Assembly (NCBI RefSeq): GCF_042738955.1
Contig: NZ_JBHYHC010000015.1
Coordinates: forward strand, 1 to 64,000
Reading direction: 5' to 3'
From: Umezawaea sp042738955
GTDB taxonomy: Bacteria; Actinomycetota; Actinomycetes; Mycobacteriales; Pseudonocardiaceae
Length of the DNA: 64,000 bases
Below the pieces are notes generated by a model that saw only the letters and a program-made list of their open reading frames with translations, did no database searches and was not told the origin of the DNA. Positions 40,362 through 48,100 of this stretch are shown piece by piece. Position 1 is the stretch's first letter. Every line of letters begins with the position of its first letter. Position numbers and translations under genes: made by a program.

Positions 40362-41554
40362 GCCTGCTCCTCGTGGTGGGTGGTCTTGGCGAGCGACAGC
40401 AGGACGACCGCGGCCGCCCCTGCGACCGGTGACAGGAACAGGAACGCCGGTGCGCCGTGCGCGCCCGCGAGCGCCGCGCCCGCCGCGTTGCCGACGGCGA
40501 AGCCGGTCATGGTCACGCCGGTGGCCCAGCCCTGCACGGAGCCGTCCGCGCCCGCCGGGGTCATCTCGCCCAGGACGCCGTAGAACCGGGCGAACGTCGA
40601 GCCGATGGCGAGTCCCGCGAGCGGGCACGCGGCCAGCACGGCGATCGGTGACACGGGCATCGCCAGTCCCAGCAGGCACGCCCCGGCGGCGAACCCGCCG
40701 AGCAACGGCGGCAGCCCTACCCTCGTAGGGAGCGCGCCGAGCACGAGCGCCCCGGCGATGCTCCCGAGCGACATGCTCGCCAGGAACCAGCCGCTGTAGC
40801 CCGTCACGTGCTGCTGCTGCGCGTGGATGGGCAGCACGATCTCCACCGCGGACAGCGCCGCGGCGAACAGGAACAGCGCGCCGAACACCGCGAGCAGCGG
40901 CCGTGACACCCACGGGCCGTCACGGTGTGGTGTGACGGCCGAGGTCACGCCGACCGGGGCCGACAGCAGCAGCACGGCCGCGGCCATGAGCACGCCGACG
41001 GCCACGAACGGCAGCGCGGGTCGCAGGGACACGCTCAGCCACGTGGCCAGCACCGGGCCGGTGATGAGCGTGATGTCCATCAGCGCGGACTCCAGGGCGT
41101 TGCCCGAGGGTCTGCCGCGGCGGCGGTCGGCCGCCGTCCAGTGGGCGCGCAGCACGATGCCGACCGGCGGCGCGCACAACCCGGCCACGAACGACGACAA
41201 CAGCACCACCACAAACGGCAGCCGTTCGGACGCCCCGGCCACCAGCCCCGTCACGCCCGCGAGGTAACCGGCCAGGCACAGCAGCAGCACCGCCCGGCCG
41301 GACCGTCCGGTGACGAGCCTGCCGCGCGCCGGGCTGCTCACCGCGGTCGCCAGCAGCATCACGCCCGCCGCGCCGCCCGCGGCCCCGTAGGAGTACCGCT
41401 GCGACAGCAGCAGCACGGCGCTGACGGGGAACATGCCGTAAGAGAGCTTCGACAGCACGCTCACGAGCGCCAGCCGTCGGTCGACCGGGGTGGCCAGCAC
41501 GTCCCGGTAGGTGTCCACGAAGCCGAACGGCCTCGTGCCGCGCGTTCCGGTCAT
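40358..41554 (-). CDS. MFS transporter, probable product exporter
   Basis: 398 residues, about 12 hydrophobic helices in two sets of six, with GRLVTGRSGRAVLL after the second helix as the family's cytoplasmic loop. It looks like a drug:H+ antiporter-type exporter. The start ATG 41554 lies one base after the stop of the ATP-grasp gene, and its stop overlaps the methyltransferase start. In a biosynthetic operon such a gene normally exports the product or confers self-resistance. Confidence 0.88.
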   Translation of the reverse strand: MTGTRGTRPFGFVDTYRDVLATPVDRRLALVSVLSKLSYGMFPVSAVLLLSQRYSYGAAGGAAGVMLLATAVSSPARGRLVTGRSGRAVLLLCLAGYLAGVTGLVAGASERLPFVVVLLSSFVAGLCAPPVGIVLRAHWTAADRRRGRPSGNALESALMDITLITGPVLATWLSVSLRPALPFVAVGVLMAAAVLLLSAPVGVTSAVTPHRDGPWVSRPLLAVFGALFLFAAALSAVEIVLPIHAQQQHVTGYSGWFLASMSLGSIAGALVLGALPTRVGLPPLLGGFAAGACLLGLAMPVSPIAVLAACPLAGLAIGSTFARFYGVLGEMTPAGADGSVQGWATGVTMTGFAVGNAAGAALAGAHGAPAFLFLSPVAGAAAVVLLSLAKTTHHEEQA

Positions 41555-41555
41555 G

Positions 41556-42803
41556 TCAGCCGGTCGCGCTCGGGTCGGGCTCGATCTCCAGCGACACCAG
41601 GGAGCGGACGGTCGCGAGGGTGGCGAGCACCGTGGCCTGGTCCGGTCCGGTGACGAACACGCTGACCGGGATCGCGAGGCTGTCGCGGGTCACCGGGACG
41701 TGGTCGCCGGGCGCGCACTCGACCATGACGCGGTCGATGCCGGGCAGGCCGTCGAGCTTCTCGACGCCGTGCACGGCCTTCAGCGTGCCGGGCGCGTCGT
41801 CGTTGCGGATGACCAGGGACCCGAACACGGCCTTGAAGTCCGGCGACTTGTCCATGATGGACGGTCGTCGGCCGAGGTAGCACTCGATGGAGTCGTGGTA
41901 GGGCCGCATGAGGTCGCTGTGGCGGTCCCACATCTCCATCGCGGGCCCGCCGGGCTGCCGCGCGCCGACCTCGATGAGGAACACGCCGTCGGCGTTGGCC
42001 TTGACCTCGGTGTGGCTCGGGCCCCGGCCGATGCCGAACCCGTCGAGCACGTCGCCGACGTACTCGCCCAACCGCGCGAAGTCCGGGTCGGTCTCGTCGA
42101 GCTGCACGGTCTCCCAGACGGGGAAGTCGTAGTCGCCGTCGCCGGGCTGGCGGTACTCCCAGATGTCCACCAGGCGGTGCTCGCCGTCTGCGCTGTAGTG
42201 GTTGACGGCGAACTCGCGGCCGCGGACGTACCGCTCCACCAACCACTCCGTGATCGGCACGGCGAAGGCGTCGTGGGTGACCAGCCCGTCCAGCTCGCCC
42301 AGCGAGCCCTCGTCGGAGATCACCACGACCCCCTGCGAGCAGGAGCCCATGGTGGGCTTGACGATGGCGGGGAACCCGATCTCCTCGATCGCCGCGCGGA
42401 TCCCCTCCGGGGCGACGAGCCGGAACTCCGGCACGCGCAGACCCGCGTCCAGCGCCCGTTGCCGCATGGCCGCCTTGTTGCGCCGGGCCCAGGCCAGCGC
42501 GTGGTCGTTGCCCGGCAGGCCGAGCCGGTGCGCGACCAGGTCCGCCAGCTCCACGCCGGTGTCGACCGTGGGCAGCACCGCCCGCACGTCGAGCCCGTGC
42601 GCCACGACCTGCCGTTGCACCTCGTCCACGTCCGAGGCGTACAGCGAGACGTCGTCGCCCTCGGCGTGGCCGGGGCTGCCCGCGCTGTACTCGACGGTGT
42701 ACACCGAGGCGACGGTGAACCCGAGGTCGCGGGCGGCGGCCTTGTACCGCGCCCCGGTCCGGATCGGGTCGACCAGCAGGACCGCGGGTTTCTCCTGTGT
42801 CAT
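41556..42803 (-). CDS. ATP-grasp ligase (L-amino-acid-ligase-like)
   Basis: 415 residues from ATG 42803 with GGAGGAAGA upstream. Pre-ATP-grasp part to about residue 110; then ARRNKAAMRQRALDAGL (lid helix), FPAIVKPTMGSCSQGVVVIS (ATP-binding lysine and glycine loop), EWLVERYVRGREFAVNHY, and the metal site FLIEVGARQPGG. Layout matches the carbamoyl-phosphate-synthetase-like ATP-grasp proteins that join amino acids or carboxylates to amines (BacD type). In this operon it is the best candidate to link diaminobutyrate to another acid, for example the 7-carboxy-7-deazaguanine carboxylate. Substrates are inferred. Confidence 0.88.
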   Translation of the reverse strand: MTQEKPAVLLVDPIRTGARYKAAARDLGFTVASVYTVEYSAGSPGHAEGDDVSLYASDVDEVQRQVVAHGLDVRAVLPTVDTGVELADLVAHRLGLPGNDHALAWARRNKAAMRQRALDAGLRVPEFRLVAPEGIRAAIEEIGFPAIVKPTMGSCSQGVVVISDEGSLGELDGLVTHDAFAVPITEWLVERYVRGREFAVNHYSADGEHRLVDIWEYRQPGDGDYDFPVWETVQLDETDPDFARLGEYVGDVLDGFGIGRGPSHTEVKANADGVFLIEVGARQPGGPAMEMWDRHSDLMRPYHDSIECYLGRRPSIMDKSPDFKAVFGSLVIRNDDAPGTLKAVHGVEKLDGLPGIDRVMVECAPGDHVPVTRDSLAIPVSVFVTGPDQATVLATLATVRSLVSLEIEPDPSATG

Positions 42804-42823
42804 CGGGAGTTCTTCCTCCGGGG

Positions 42824-43414
42824 TCAGGAACGGGTGAGGCTGAGCAGTTCCGCGCGCAGGGCGGGATCGGTGGAGAACGCGCCGTGGTACGCGGTGGAGG
42901 TCATGAGGGCGCTGGTCTTGATGCCGCGCATGGTCATGCAGAGGTGCTCGCCGCGGGCGATGACGGCCACGTCGGGGGTGCCAGTGATGGTCGTGATGTC
43001 CGTGGCGATGTCGGCGACGAGCCGTTCCTGCACCTGGAGCCGGTGGGCGTGGTTGTGGGCCACGCGGGCGAACTTGGACAGGCCGAGGAGGTGACCGGTG
43101 GGGCGGTAGGCGATGGTGATGGTGGCGCTGAACGGCAGCAGGTGGTGCTCGCACAGCGACCAGACCGCGATGTCGGAGACGATGACGAGCTGGCTGGTGG
43201 TCGTCGCCTCGAACAGGGTGTCGGTGGTGCCGGGGTGGTAGTCGCTGAACTCGCGCCACCAGCGGGCGAACCGCTGGGGCGTGTCGCGCAGCCCCTCGCG
43301 GTCGGGGTCCTCGCCGATCTCCTTCAGCAGCTGCCGGGCCACGTCGACCAGGGGGTCCTCGTCGGCGGGCGGGGTGAGGTCGTGGAGGAGGTCGTGTCCG
43401 GCGTGGGTGGTCAT
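42824..43414 (-). CDS. folE: GTP cyclohydrolase I (FolE)
   Basis: 196 residues from ATG 43414 with GAGAGGCG upstream. Zinc and catalytic motifs are all present: SLCEHHLLPF (Cys, His), GLSKFARV, and GEHLCMTMRGIK (Cys). Full-length type IA enzyme. It converts GTP to dihydroneopterin triphosphate, the first step toward preQ0. As a second copy devoted to the cluster it would feed QueD in the next gene upstream. Lies between queD (28 bases) and the ATP-grasp gene (20 bases). Confidence 0.95.
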   Translation of the reverse strand: MTTHAGHDLLHDLTPPADEDPLVDVARQLLKEIGEDPDREGLRDTPQRFARWWREFSDYHPGTTDTLFEATTTSQLVIVSDIAVWSLCEHHLLPFSATITIAYRPTGHLLGLSKFARVAHNHAHRLQVQERLVADIATDITTITGTPDVAVIARGEHLCMTMRGIKTSALMTSTAYHGAFSTDPALRAELLSLTRS

Positions 43415-43442
43415 GGGTCGCCTCTCTGCGGGGTGCAGGACG

Positions 43443-43808
43443 TCAGGGTCGGTACTCGGCCCAGGTCTTCGGGGTCTCGGAGACGCGGACGGCGGTCAGC
43501 TCCGGGTACTCGACGGCCCACTGGGCGTGCATCCAGACGGCCATGTTCTCGGCGGTCGGGTTGCCGGGGACGATGTCGTTGAGGTGCTGGTGGTCGAGGG
43601 TCTTGTCGAGCCAGGTCTTGAACGTCGACAGGTCGCCGTAATCGCGCACGAAACCGGTGGGCGTGAGGTCGTGCGTGGTCGCGGCGGAAAGCTCGAGTTC
43701 GACGACGTAGTTGTGGCCGTGCAGCCGTGCGCATTGGTGACCGTCGTGCAGTCCGTCGAGCCGGTGACTTGCGGAGAATTCGAACTTCTTCATGATGCGA
43801 AGGGTCAT
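43443..43808 (-). CDS. queD: 6-carboxy-5,6,7,8-tetrahydropterin synthase QueD
   Basis: 121 residues from ATG 43808 (ATG 43793 is a possible shorter start). The catalytic Cys and zinc histidines are in SASHRLDGLHDGHQCARLHGHNY, split here as ASHRL, GHQCARL and HGHNY. A later HLND and PTAEN match the family. It makes 6-carboxytetrahydropterin from dihydroneopterin triphosphate. First gene of the nine-gene operon; the shared 33-bp promoter element lies 68 bases upstream. Confidence 0.93.
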   Translation of the reverse strand: MTLRIMKKFEFSASHRLDGLHDGHQCARLHGHNYVVELELSAATTHDLTPTGFVRDYGDLSTFKTWLDKTLDHQHLNDIVPGNPTAENMAVWMHAQWAVEYPELTAVRVSETPKTWAEYRP

Positions 43809-43875
43809 GAGTTCGGCCGTGAGCCTCTCGGTGGGCGATTCGGGTCGACCCGATCATGCCCACGGCGTTCGAGAC

Positions 43876-43908
43876 GGGGAACGTCCGTCCGGACGGACTT
43901 TTCGTGCA
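43876..43908 (-). promoter_or_regulatory. 33-bp conserved element, copy A (before queD operon)
   Basis: Read on the minus strand the element begins TGCACGAAAAGTCCGTCCGG and ends ACGGACGTTCCCC. Its centre GTCCGTCCGGACGGAC is a perfect 16-base palindrome. It matches copy B (44862-44894, plus strand) at 30 of 33 positions and lies 68 bases before the queD start. Similarity continues beyond it toward the start (CGCCGTGGGCATGATCGG versus CGCCGTGAGCAGGATCGG). It is probably the binding site of a cluster regulator. Confidence 0.75.
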
Positions 43909-43955
43909 GCCACCCCCGAGAAGTCGGATTCACATATCAGCGAACCCGAATTCGG

Positions 43956-44570
43956 TCAAATGTAGCCTTCCCGCACGGCGAAGGCGACGGCGTGCGCCCG
44001 ATTCCGCCAATGCTTGCGCGCCATCACGTCGTAGAGCACGCCCTTCACGGTGCGCTCGGAGTACGACAGCCGCTCGGCTATCTCCCTGGTGTCCAGGCCG
44101 TCGGCCACGAGACGGAGAACGCCGAGTTCCCGTTCCGTGGGCTCCGACGGCGGACGTCCTTTCCGCCGCGTTCCGCGCACCTGCGCGGTGAGGTGGGCGA
44201 GTAAGCGCGGCGGCGGGTCACCCTCACCCCGTGCGGCGGCTTCCACCGCTTTGACCAGGCGTTCCGCGGTGAGCTGGTGGCGCAGGACGACGGTGCGCGC
44301 GCCGACGTCGAGCACCATTCCCACCTGCGCCTCGTCGAGTTCCCCCACCACCAGCACGACCCTCTGGTCCAGGTCCGCGACGAGCCCGCGCAGCCTCGAC
44401 ACGGTCGACGCGTCCAGCACGTCGACCAGCACCACCGCCACGCTCCCCTCGCGGTATTCGAGCCCGTCCAGCACGACCAGGTCGGACCGATTTTCCAGGA
44501 ACTCGATGACACCGGCACGGGACAACGGGTCGCCGTCGTGGACCACCACGGCGATTTTGCGCATGGACAT
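43956..44570 (-). CDS. NarL/LuxR-family regulator 1 of the deazapurine cluster
   Basis: 204 residues from ATG 44570 with AAGGAAA upstream. The N-terminal receiver-like half begins RKIAVVVHDGDPLSRAGV; a VLVDVLD stretch is where the phosphoacceptor would lie, but the acidic pocket is atypical. The C-terminal LuxR HTH is TERELGVLRLVADGLDTREIAERLSY, with SERTVKGVLYDVM as recognition helix. Paralogous to the product of 46264-46887, and the last residues (HAVAFAVREGYI) are identical. Transcribed in the same direction as the queD operon, just upstream. Likely a cluster-specific activator. Confidence 0.85.
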   Translation of the reverse strand: MSMRKIAVVVHDGDPLSRAGVIEFLENRSDLVVLDGLEYREGSVAVVLVDVLDASTVSRLRGLVADLDQRVVLVVGELDEAQVGMVLDVGARTVVLRHQLTAERLVKAVEAAARGEGDPPPRLLAHLTAQVRGTRRKGRPPSEPTERELGVLRLVADGLDTREIAERLSYSERTVKGVLYDVMARKHWRNRAHAVAFAVREGYI

Positions 44571-44950
44571 TCCGGATTTCCTTAACACTGGGCGGACTTC
44601 CAGCGTAGCGGCGGTGATCTCCGGGCGCGCCAATCGAGATGACAGAAAAAGGCCTCAGCCAGGGGAATTCGTGTTCATAAAGGACAGTCGACGGCTTTCA
44701 CCTGCCAATACCCCGACAATGCCGGAGAACCGCACCCCATTCCCCCTCTGTCGAATTCCAGGGGGAGCCCGAATGGTGGACAGATGATCGGACAAGATCA
44801 TGGATCGCGCTTCCACGCGAGTTCCACTTCGGCGAGAATACCTCGCCACAACGCGACCCCCTGCACGAAAGGTCCGTCCGCGCGGACGTTCCCCCTCGGC
44901 CCCGCCGTGAGCAGGATCGGTTCCCGATCACCTACCCGTGGAGCCGTCCC
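44571..44950. other. 380-base divergent promoter region
   Basis: Lies between LuxR regulator 1 (minus) and the FemX/GNAT gene (plus). Apart from element copy B at 44862-44894 and a stretch of lower GC around 44640-44700 that may hold the regulator's promoter, no gene or other structure is seen. Confidence 0.5.
44862..44894 (+). promoter_or_regulatory. 33-bp conserved element, copy B (before the FemX/GNAT gene)
   Basis: Begins TGCACGAAAGGTCCGTCCGC and ends GCGGACGTTCCCC on the plus strand; it differs from copy A at three positions only, and one of the palindromic centre pairs is kept as GTCCG-TCCGCG-CGGAC. It ends 56 bases before GTG 44951. Copy A stands at a similar distance before queD, on the other strand, so both promoters have the same architecture. 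Confidence 0.75.
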
Positions 44951-46114
44951 GTGAACGTTCGCACCGAGGCGCACCGGTGGCGCCTGCGCGCCGGCTACTC
45001 CTGGGACCAGAGCGAGGACCCGAGACTGGCCGCGCTGCGCAGCGAGGTGGACACCCGGCTGCGCCGGTTCACCTCGACCGTGTCGACGGCGGGCCCCGAC
45101 GGGCCGAGCATCGGCTACGCCGGGGTGCGGCACGGCGTGGTGGTCCGACAACTCCTGGAGCAGCGCCGGGAGATCGGCGGCGCGGCGACGGTGAGCCGGG
45201 TCGAACACCCGGTGGACCGGGGGCGGCTGTTCACGCCGGGCGGTCCACCGGACGCGGACCTGGTGGCCGTGAGCGGCACGGCGGCGCAGGTCCGGGCGTT
45301 GCCGCGGGACCACGCGCTCGTGCTGCCGTACCGGCTGCACCTGGCGGTCGACCTCGCGGGCGACGGGTCGTGGCGGCGCGGGGTGTCCAAGCGGGAGCGG
45401 CAGTGGTTCACCGCGCTGCGCAACAGCCGGACCGTGACGATCGAGGTCGCCACCGACGAGGAGTCGTTCGACTTCTTCTACGACCGGATGCACGTGCCGA
45501 CGATGGAACTGAGGCACGGCGACCGGACGCGCAACGAGACCAGGGAACGGGCGCACGAGTGCCTGTTCCGGCGTGGACTGCTGGCGTTCGCCGTGGTCGA
45601 CGGGCAGCGCACCGCGGGCGTGCTGTGCCACCGGAGCCCGGACGGCTCGGTGCTGACCGTGCGGCTGCTCGGTGTGCTCGACGGGAGCCGAGTGCACCAC
45701 GACGACGGCGCGCTCAAGGCGCTCTACCACCTGCTGCTGGAGTGGGCGGACGACAACGAGTGCGCGCGGGTGGACTTCGGCGCGGTGGAGGCGTGGATCA
45801 GCCAGGGCATCTTCCAGTGGAAGCGCCGCTTCGGGCCGACCGCCACCGTGGCGCCGAACCACACGGGCAGGCTGCGGGTGTGGTGGGCGGCCACCCGCGA
45901 CACCCCGGCGGTGCGGGACTTCCTGGTGGCGAACCCGGTGTTCGAGCTGGCCGACGACGGGCGGCCGCGCGCGGTGTACTTCCACGACGACGACCGGCCC
46001 GCCCGGTACGACCTGTCCCACAAGTGCGCGAACGACCTCGAGGTCCGCGCGGTGCACCTCGACCGGTTCCTCGCGGGCCTGCCGGGGCGGCTGACGTCGA
46101 CCGTCGAACGGTGA
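44951..46114 (+). CDS. FemX/BioF2-like GNAT acyltransferase
   Basis: 387 residues from GTG 44951, GGAG seven bases upstream. The C-terminal 200 residues fit the GNAT fold of peptidoglycan-branching FemAB/BioF2 proteins: SFDFFYDRMHVPTMELRHGD, LLAFAVVDGQRTAGVLCHR, ALYHLLLEWADDNECARVDFG, IFQWKRRFGPTATVAP. Enzymes of this type move an amino acid from aminoacyl-tRNA or an acyl group onto an amine, and FemX-like members (for example PacB of pacidamycin) work in nucleoside antibiotic pathways. The promoter element shared with the queD operon ties it to the cluster. It might add an amino acid to the diaminobutyrate part. Donor and acceptor are not visible from sequence. Confidence 0.75.
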   Translation: MNVRTEAHRWRLRAGYSWDQSEDPRLAALRSEVDTRLRRFTSTVSTAGPDGPSIGYAGVRHGVVVRQLLEQRREIGGAATVSRVEHPVDRGRLFTPGGPPDADLVAVSGTAAQVRALPRDHALVLPYRLHLAVDLAGDGSWRRGVSKRERQWFTALRNSRTVTIEVATDEESFDFFYDRMHVPTMELRHGDRTRNETRERAHECLFRRGLLAFAVVDGQRTAGVLCHRSPDGSVLTVRLLGVLDGSRVHHDDGALKALYHLLLEWADDNECARVDFGAVEAWISQGIFQWKRRFGPTATVAPNHTGRLRVWWAATRDTPAVRDFLVANPVFELADDGRPRAVYFHDDDRPARYDLSHKCANDLEVRAVHLDRFLAGLPGRLTSTVER

Positions 46115-46263
46115 CCGCCGGTCACCGCGGTTGGACCGCCGGGGCAACCGGCAGAAATGCTGCCTCGTGCGGCAGAAATGCCTCGTTCGGGGACGAAAGG
46201 CAATCGATTATCGCCGGTGGTCGCGTTTTCGGAAAACGACCACCGCAAATACCGCTTCGCCGA

Positions 46264-46887
46264 TCAGATGTAGCCCTCGCGCACCGCGAAAGCGACGGCG
46301 TGCGCCCGGTTCCGCAACTGCCTGCGCACCATCACGTCGTGGAGCAGGCCCTTCACCGTGCGCTCGGAGTACGACAGCCTGCCCGCGATCTCCTTGGTGT
46401 CCAGGCCGTCCGCGACGAGCCGGAGCACGCCCACCTCGCGCGGGGTCGGCTCGGCGGCGGCCGGGAGGTCCACCCCGGTCCGCCGGTGCACGTCGCGCAG
46501 CCGGGCCAGCAGGCGGGTCAGCAGGTCCGACGGCACGTCGCCCTCGCCCCTCGCCGCGGTCTCCACCGCCCTGACCAGGCGTTCCCCGGTCGCCTGACGC
46601 CGCCAGACGACGCTCTGCACGCCCGCGTCGAGCACCATCCCGACCTGGGACTCGCTCAGCTCGTCGGTCACCAGCACGACCCGCTTGTCCATGCTGATCA
46701 CCAGCTTCCGCAGCCGCACCACCGCGCCCGAGCCCACCCGGTCCTCGATGGCCACGGCCACGTCCGCCCGCGCGGCCCCGTCCTCCAGGACGACAAGGTC
46801 GTCGCGCTGCTCCAGGATTCCGACGAGCCCGGCGCGCGACAGCGGGTCACCGCCGTGCACGACCACCCCGATTTTGTGCGTTGGCAT
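46264..46887 (-). CDS. NarL/LuxR-family regulator 2 of the deazapurine cluster
   Basis: 207 residues from ATG 46887, upstream GGAGGAA... slightly distant. Begins KIGVVVHGGDPLSRAGL, like regulator 1, with no clear phosphoacceptor Asp in the expected loop (AVAIEDR). The HTH is PREVGVLRLVADGLDTKEIAGRLSY with SERTVKGLLHDVM, nearly identical to regulator 1. Convergent with the FemX/GNAT gene. The pair probably arose by duplication and may form heterodimers at the 33-bp palindromic elements. Confidence 0.85.
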   Translation of the reverse strand: MPTHKIGVVVHGGDPLSRAGLVGILEQRDDLVVLEDGAARADVAVAIEDRVGSGAVVRLRKLVISMDKRVVLVTDELSESQVGMVLDAGVQSVVWRRQATGERLVRAVETAARGEGDVPSDLLTRLLARLRDVHRRTGVDLPAAAEPTPREVGVLRLVADGLDTKEIAGRLSYSERTVKGLLHDVMVRRQLRNRAHAVAFAVREGYI

Positions 46888-47104
46888 GGGAATCCTTCGG
46901 AGGAAGGCCGCCGCTCGACCCGAAATCGACAGTTCCCCGCCATTCGACACGAGCGCGAGGCGGACCGATCCGAATCCGCGACGACTGGCGGAACGTAACA
47001 GTGCCGTTACCGAGATCGAGTCCGACACTAGCGACGGCCACTAAACCGGTCAAGCGAACATGATGACGCAGAGTGGCCACCCGTTCCCGGTATCCGGGAC
47101 GGGG

Positions 47105-47440
47105 TCAGTGGCCCTTGCGGGCGTTGCCGACCCGCACCCAGACCCACAGGCCCAGGAAGACCAGGGCCGAGACGACGACGATGTCGATCGTCCGCGCGGT
47201 GGCCGCGGCGGCGGGACCGCCCTTCTGCACGACCGCGCCCGGCGGTGGCGCCTGGACGGTGTCGGACTGCGCCACGACCAGCGTCGAGTCCGCGACCAGC
47301 ACGATCCCGGTGGGCACGGCCTGCGAGCGCGGCGAGGCGTCCCTGTCAGCGCCGATCGCGCTGCCCACCACGACCAGGAGCATGAACACGAGCGCCAGGA
47401 GGCTGGTCAGCACTGCCGCTCGAACGACACGAATGGCCAC
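47105..47440 (-). CDS. Small two-helix membrane protein
   Basis: 111 residues from GTG 47440 after AGGGGGA. A hydrophobic N-terminal helix (VLTSLLALVFMLLVVVGSAIG), an extracytoplasmic-looking middle of about 50 residues with Ser/Gln/Pro, and a second helix (IDIVVVSALVFLGLWVWV) followed by RVGNARKGH. No family is recognised. The arrangement suggests a small hairpin-type membrane protein. Upstream is a 92-base gap to the next minus-strand membrane gene. Confidence 0.6.
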   Translation of the reverse strand: MAIRVVRAAVLTSLLALVFMLLVVVGSAIGADRDASPRSQAVPTGIVLVADSTLVVAQSDTVQAPPPGAVVQKGGPAAAATARTIDIVVVSALVFLGLWVWVRVGNARKGH

Positions 47441-47532
47441 GACGCTCGTCCCCCTCGGGTACGGAACCGATGGACGCCAACGCACGGGCATACGGAACCG
47501 ACCCCCGAGGGGATCAATACAACGATGGAACG

Positions 47533-47949
47533 TTATCCCGCCGTTATCTGGCGGGCGCGGTACGTGGCCGCGGCGCTCGTGGCGGACGCGGCGATGATCG
47601 CCGAGCCGACGACGATCCCGCTGATCGCGATCGGCACCCCGTCGGCGAGCGTGTAGCTCCGCAACGTCTCGCCGATCGACCAGATGCCCAGCACGGCGGT
47701 GACGACGCTGAGCCACGGCGCGTCCAGCGGCGCCATGGCGCGCACCATCGACAGCACCAGCACCGCGCCACCGATCGCCACGACCACCCAGAACCCGGCG
47801 AGCTTCTCGCTGAGCACGGTGCGGTCGAACGCGAGCGGCGCGATGATCGACCACACGGCCGCCAGGAAGCAGACCGTGCTGGTGCGGCTCGCGACGGCGA
47901 TGAGCCGCAGCACGACCTCCTCGCCCTGCCACTGCGCGGAGTCCTCCAC
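47533..47949 (-). CDS. Four-helix membrane protein, SPW-repeat-like
   Basis: 138 residues from GTG 47949, which has GGAGGG four bases upstream; GTG 47994 would add 15 residues. Four hydrophobic helices with internal similarity, VCFLAAVWSIIAPLAF...WVVVAIGGAVLVLSM and WLSVVTAVLGIWSIGETL...VPIAISGIVVGSAII, resemble two SPW units, found in small actinobacterial membrane proteins of unknown role. Assignment is tentative. Confidence 0.6.
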   Translation of the reverse strand: MEDSAQWQGEEVVLRLIAVASRTSTVCFLAAVWSIIAPLAFDRTVLSEKLAGFWVVVAIGGAVLVLSMVRAMAPLDAPWLSVVTAVLGIWSIGETLRSYTLADGVPIAISGIVVGSAIIAASATSAAATYRARQITAG

Positions 47950-48100
47950 CTGACCCTCCGGTGTTCCACTCGACTGGTCCCCGAAGACTTCCACGACCCG
48001 ACGGAGATGTCGATCATGGGATTCGGGCTGCGAGGGAGATCACGAGCATGGCCGACACCGCCGCGCTTGTCGAGGTCGCGGACCGGTCGGTCTGGGCCGA

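Noticed and set aside
35920..43808. tRNA queuosine pathway or 7-deazaguanine DNA modification (dpd)
   Set aside because: No tgt, queA, queF, queG or dpdA-like gene is present, and the ligase, methyltransferase and exporter do not belong to those systems.
46149..46181. Direct repeat CGGCAGAAATGC (two copies 21 bp apart) as regulator site
   Set aside because: It lies between convergent 3' ends, not in a promoter; it may be a minor repeat or part of a terminator.
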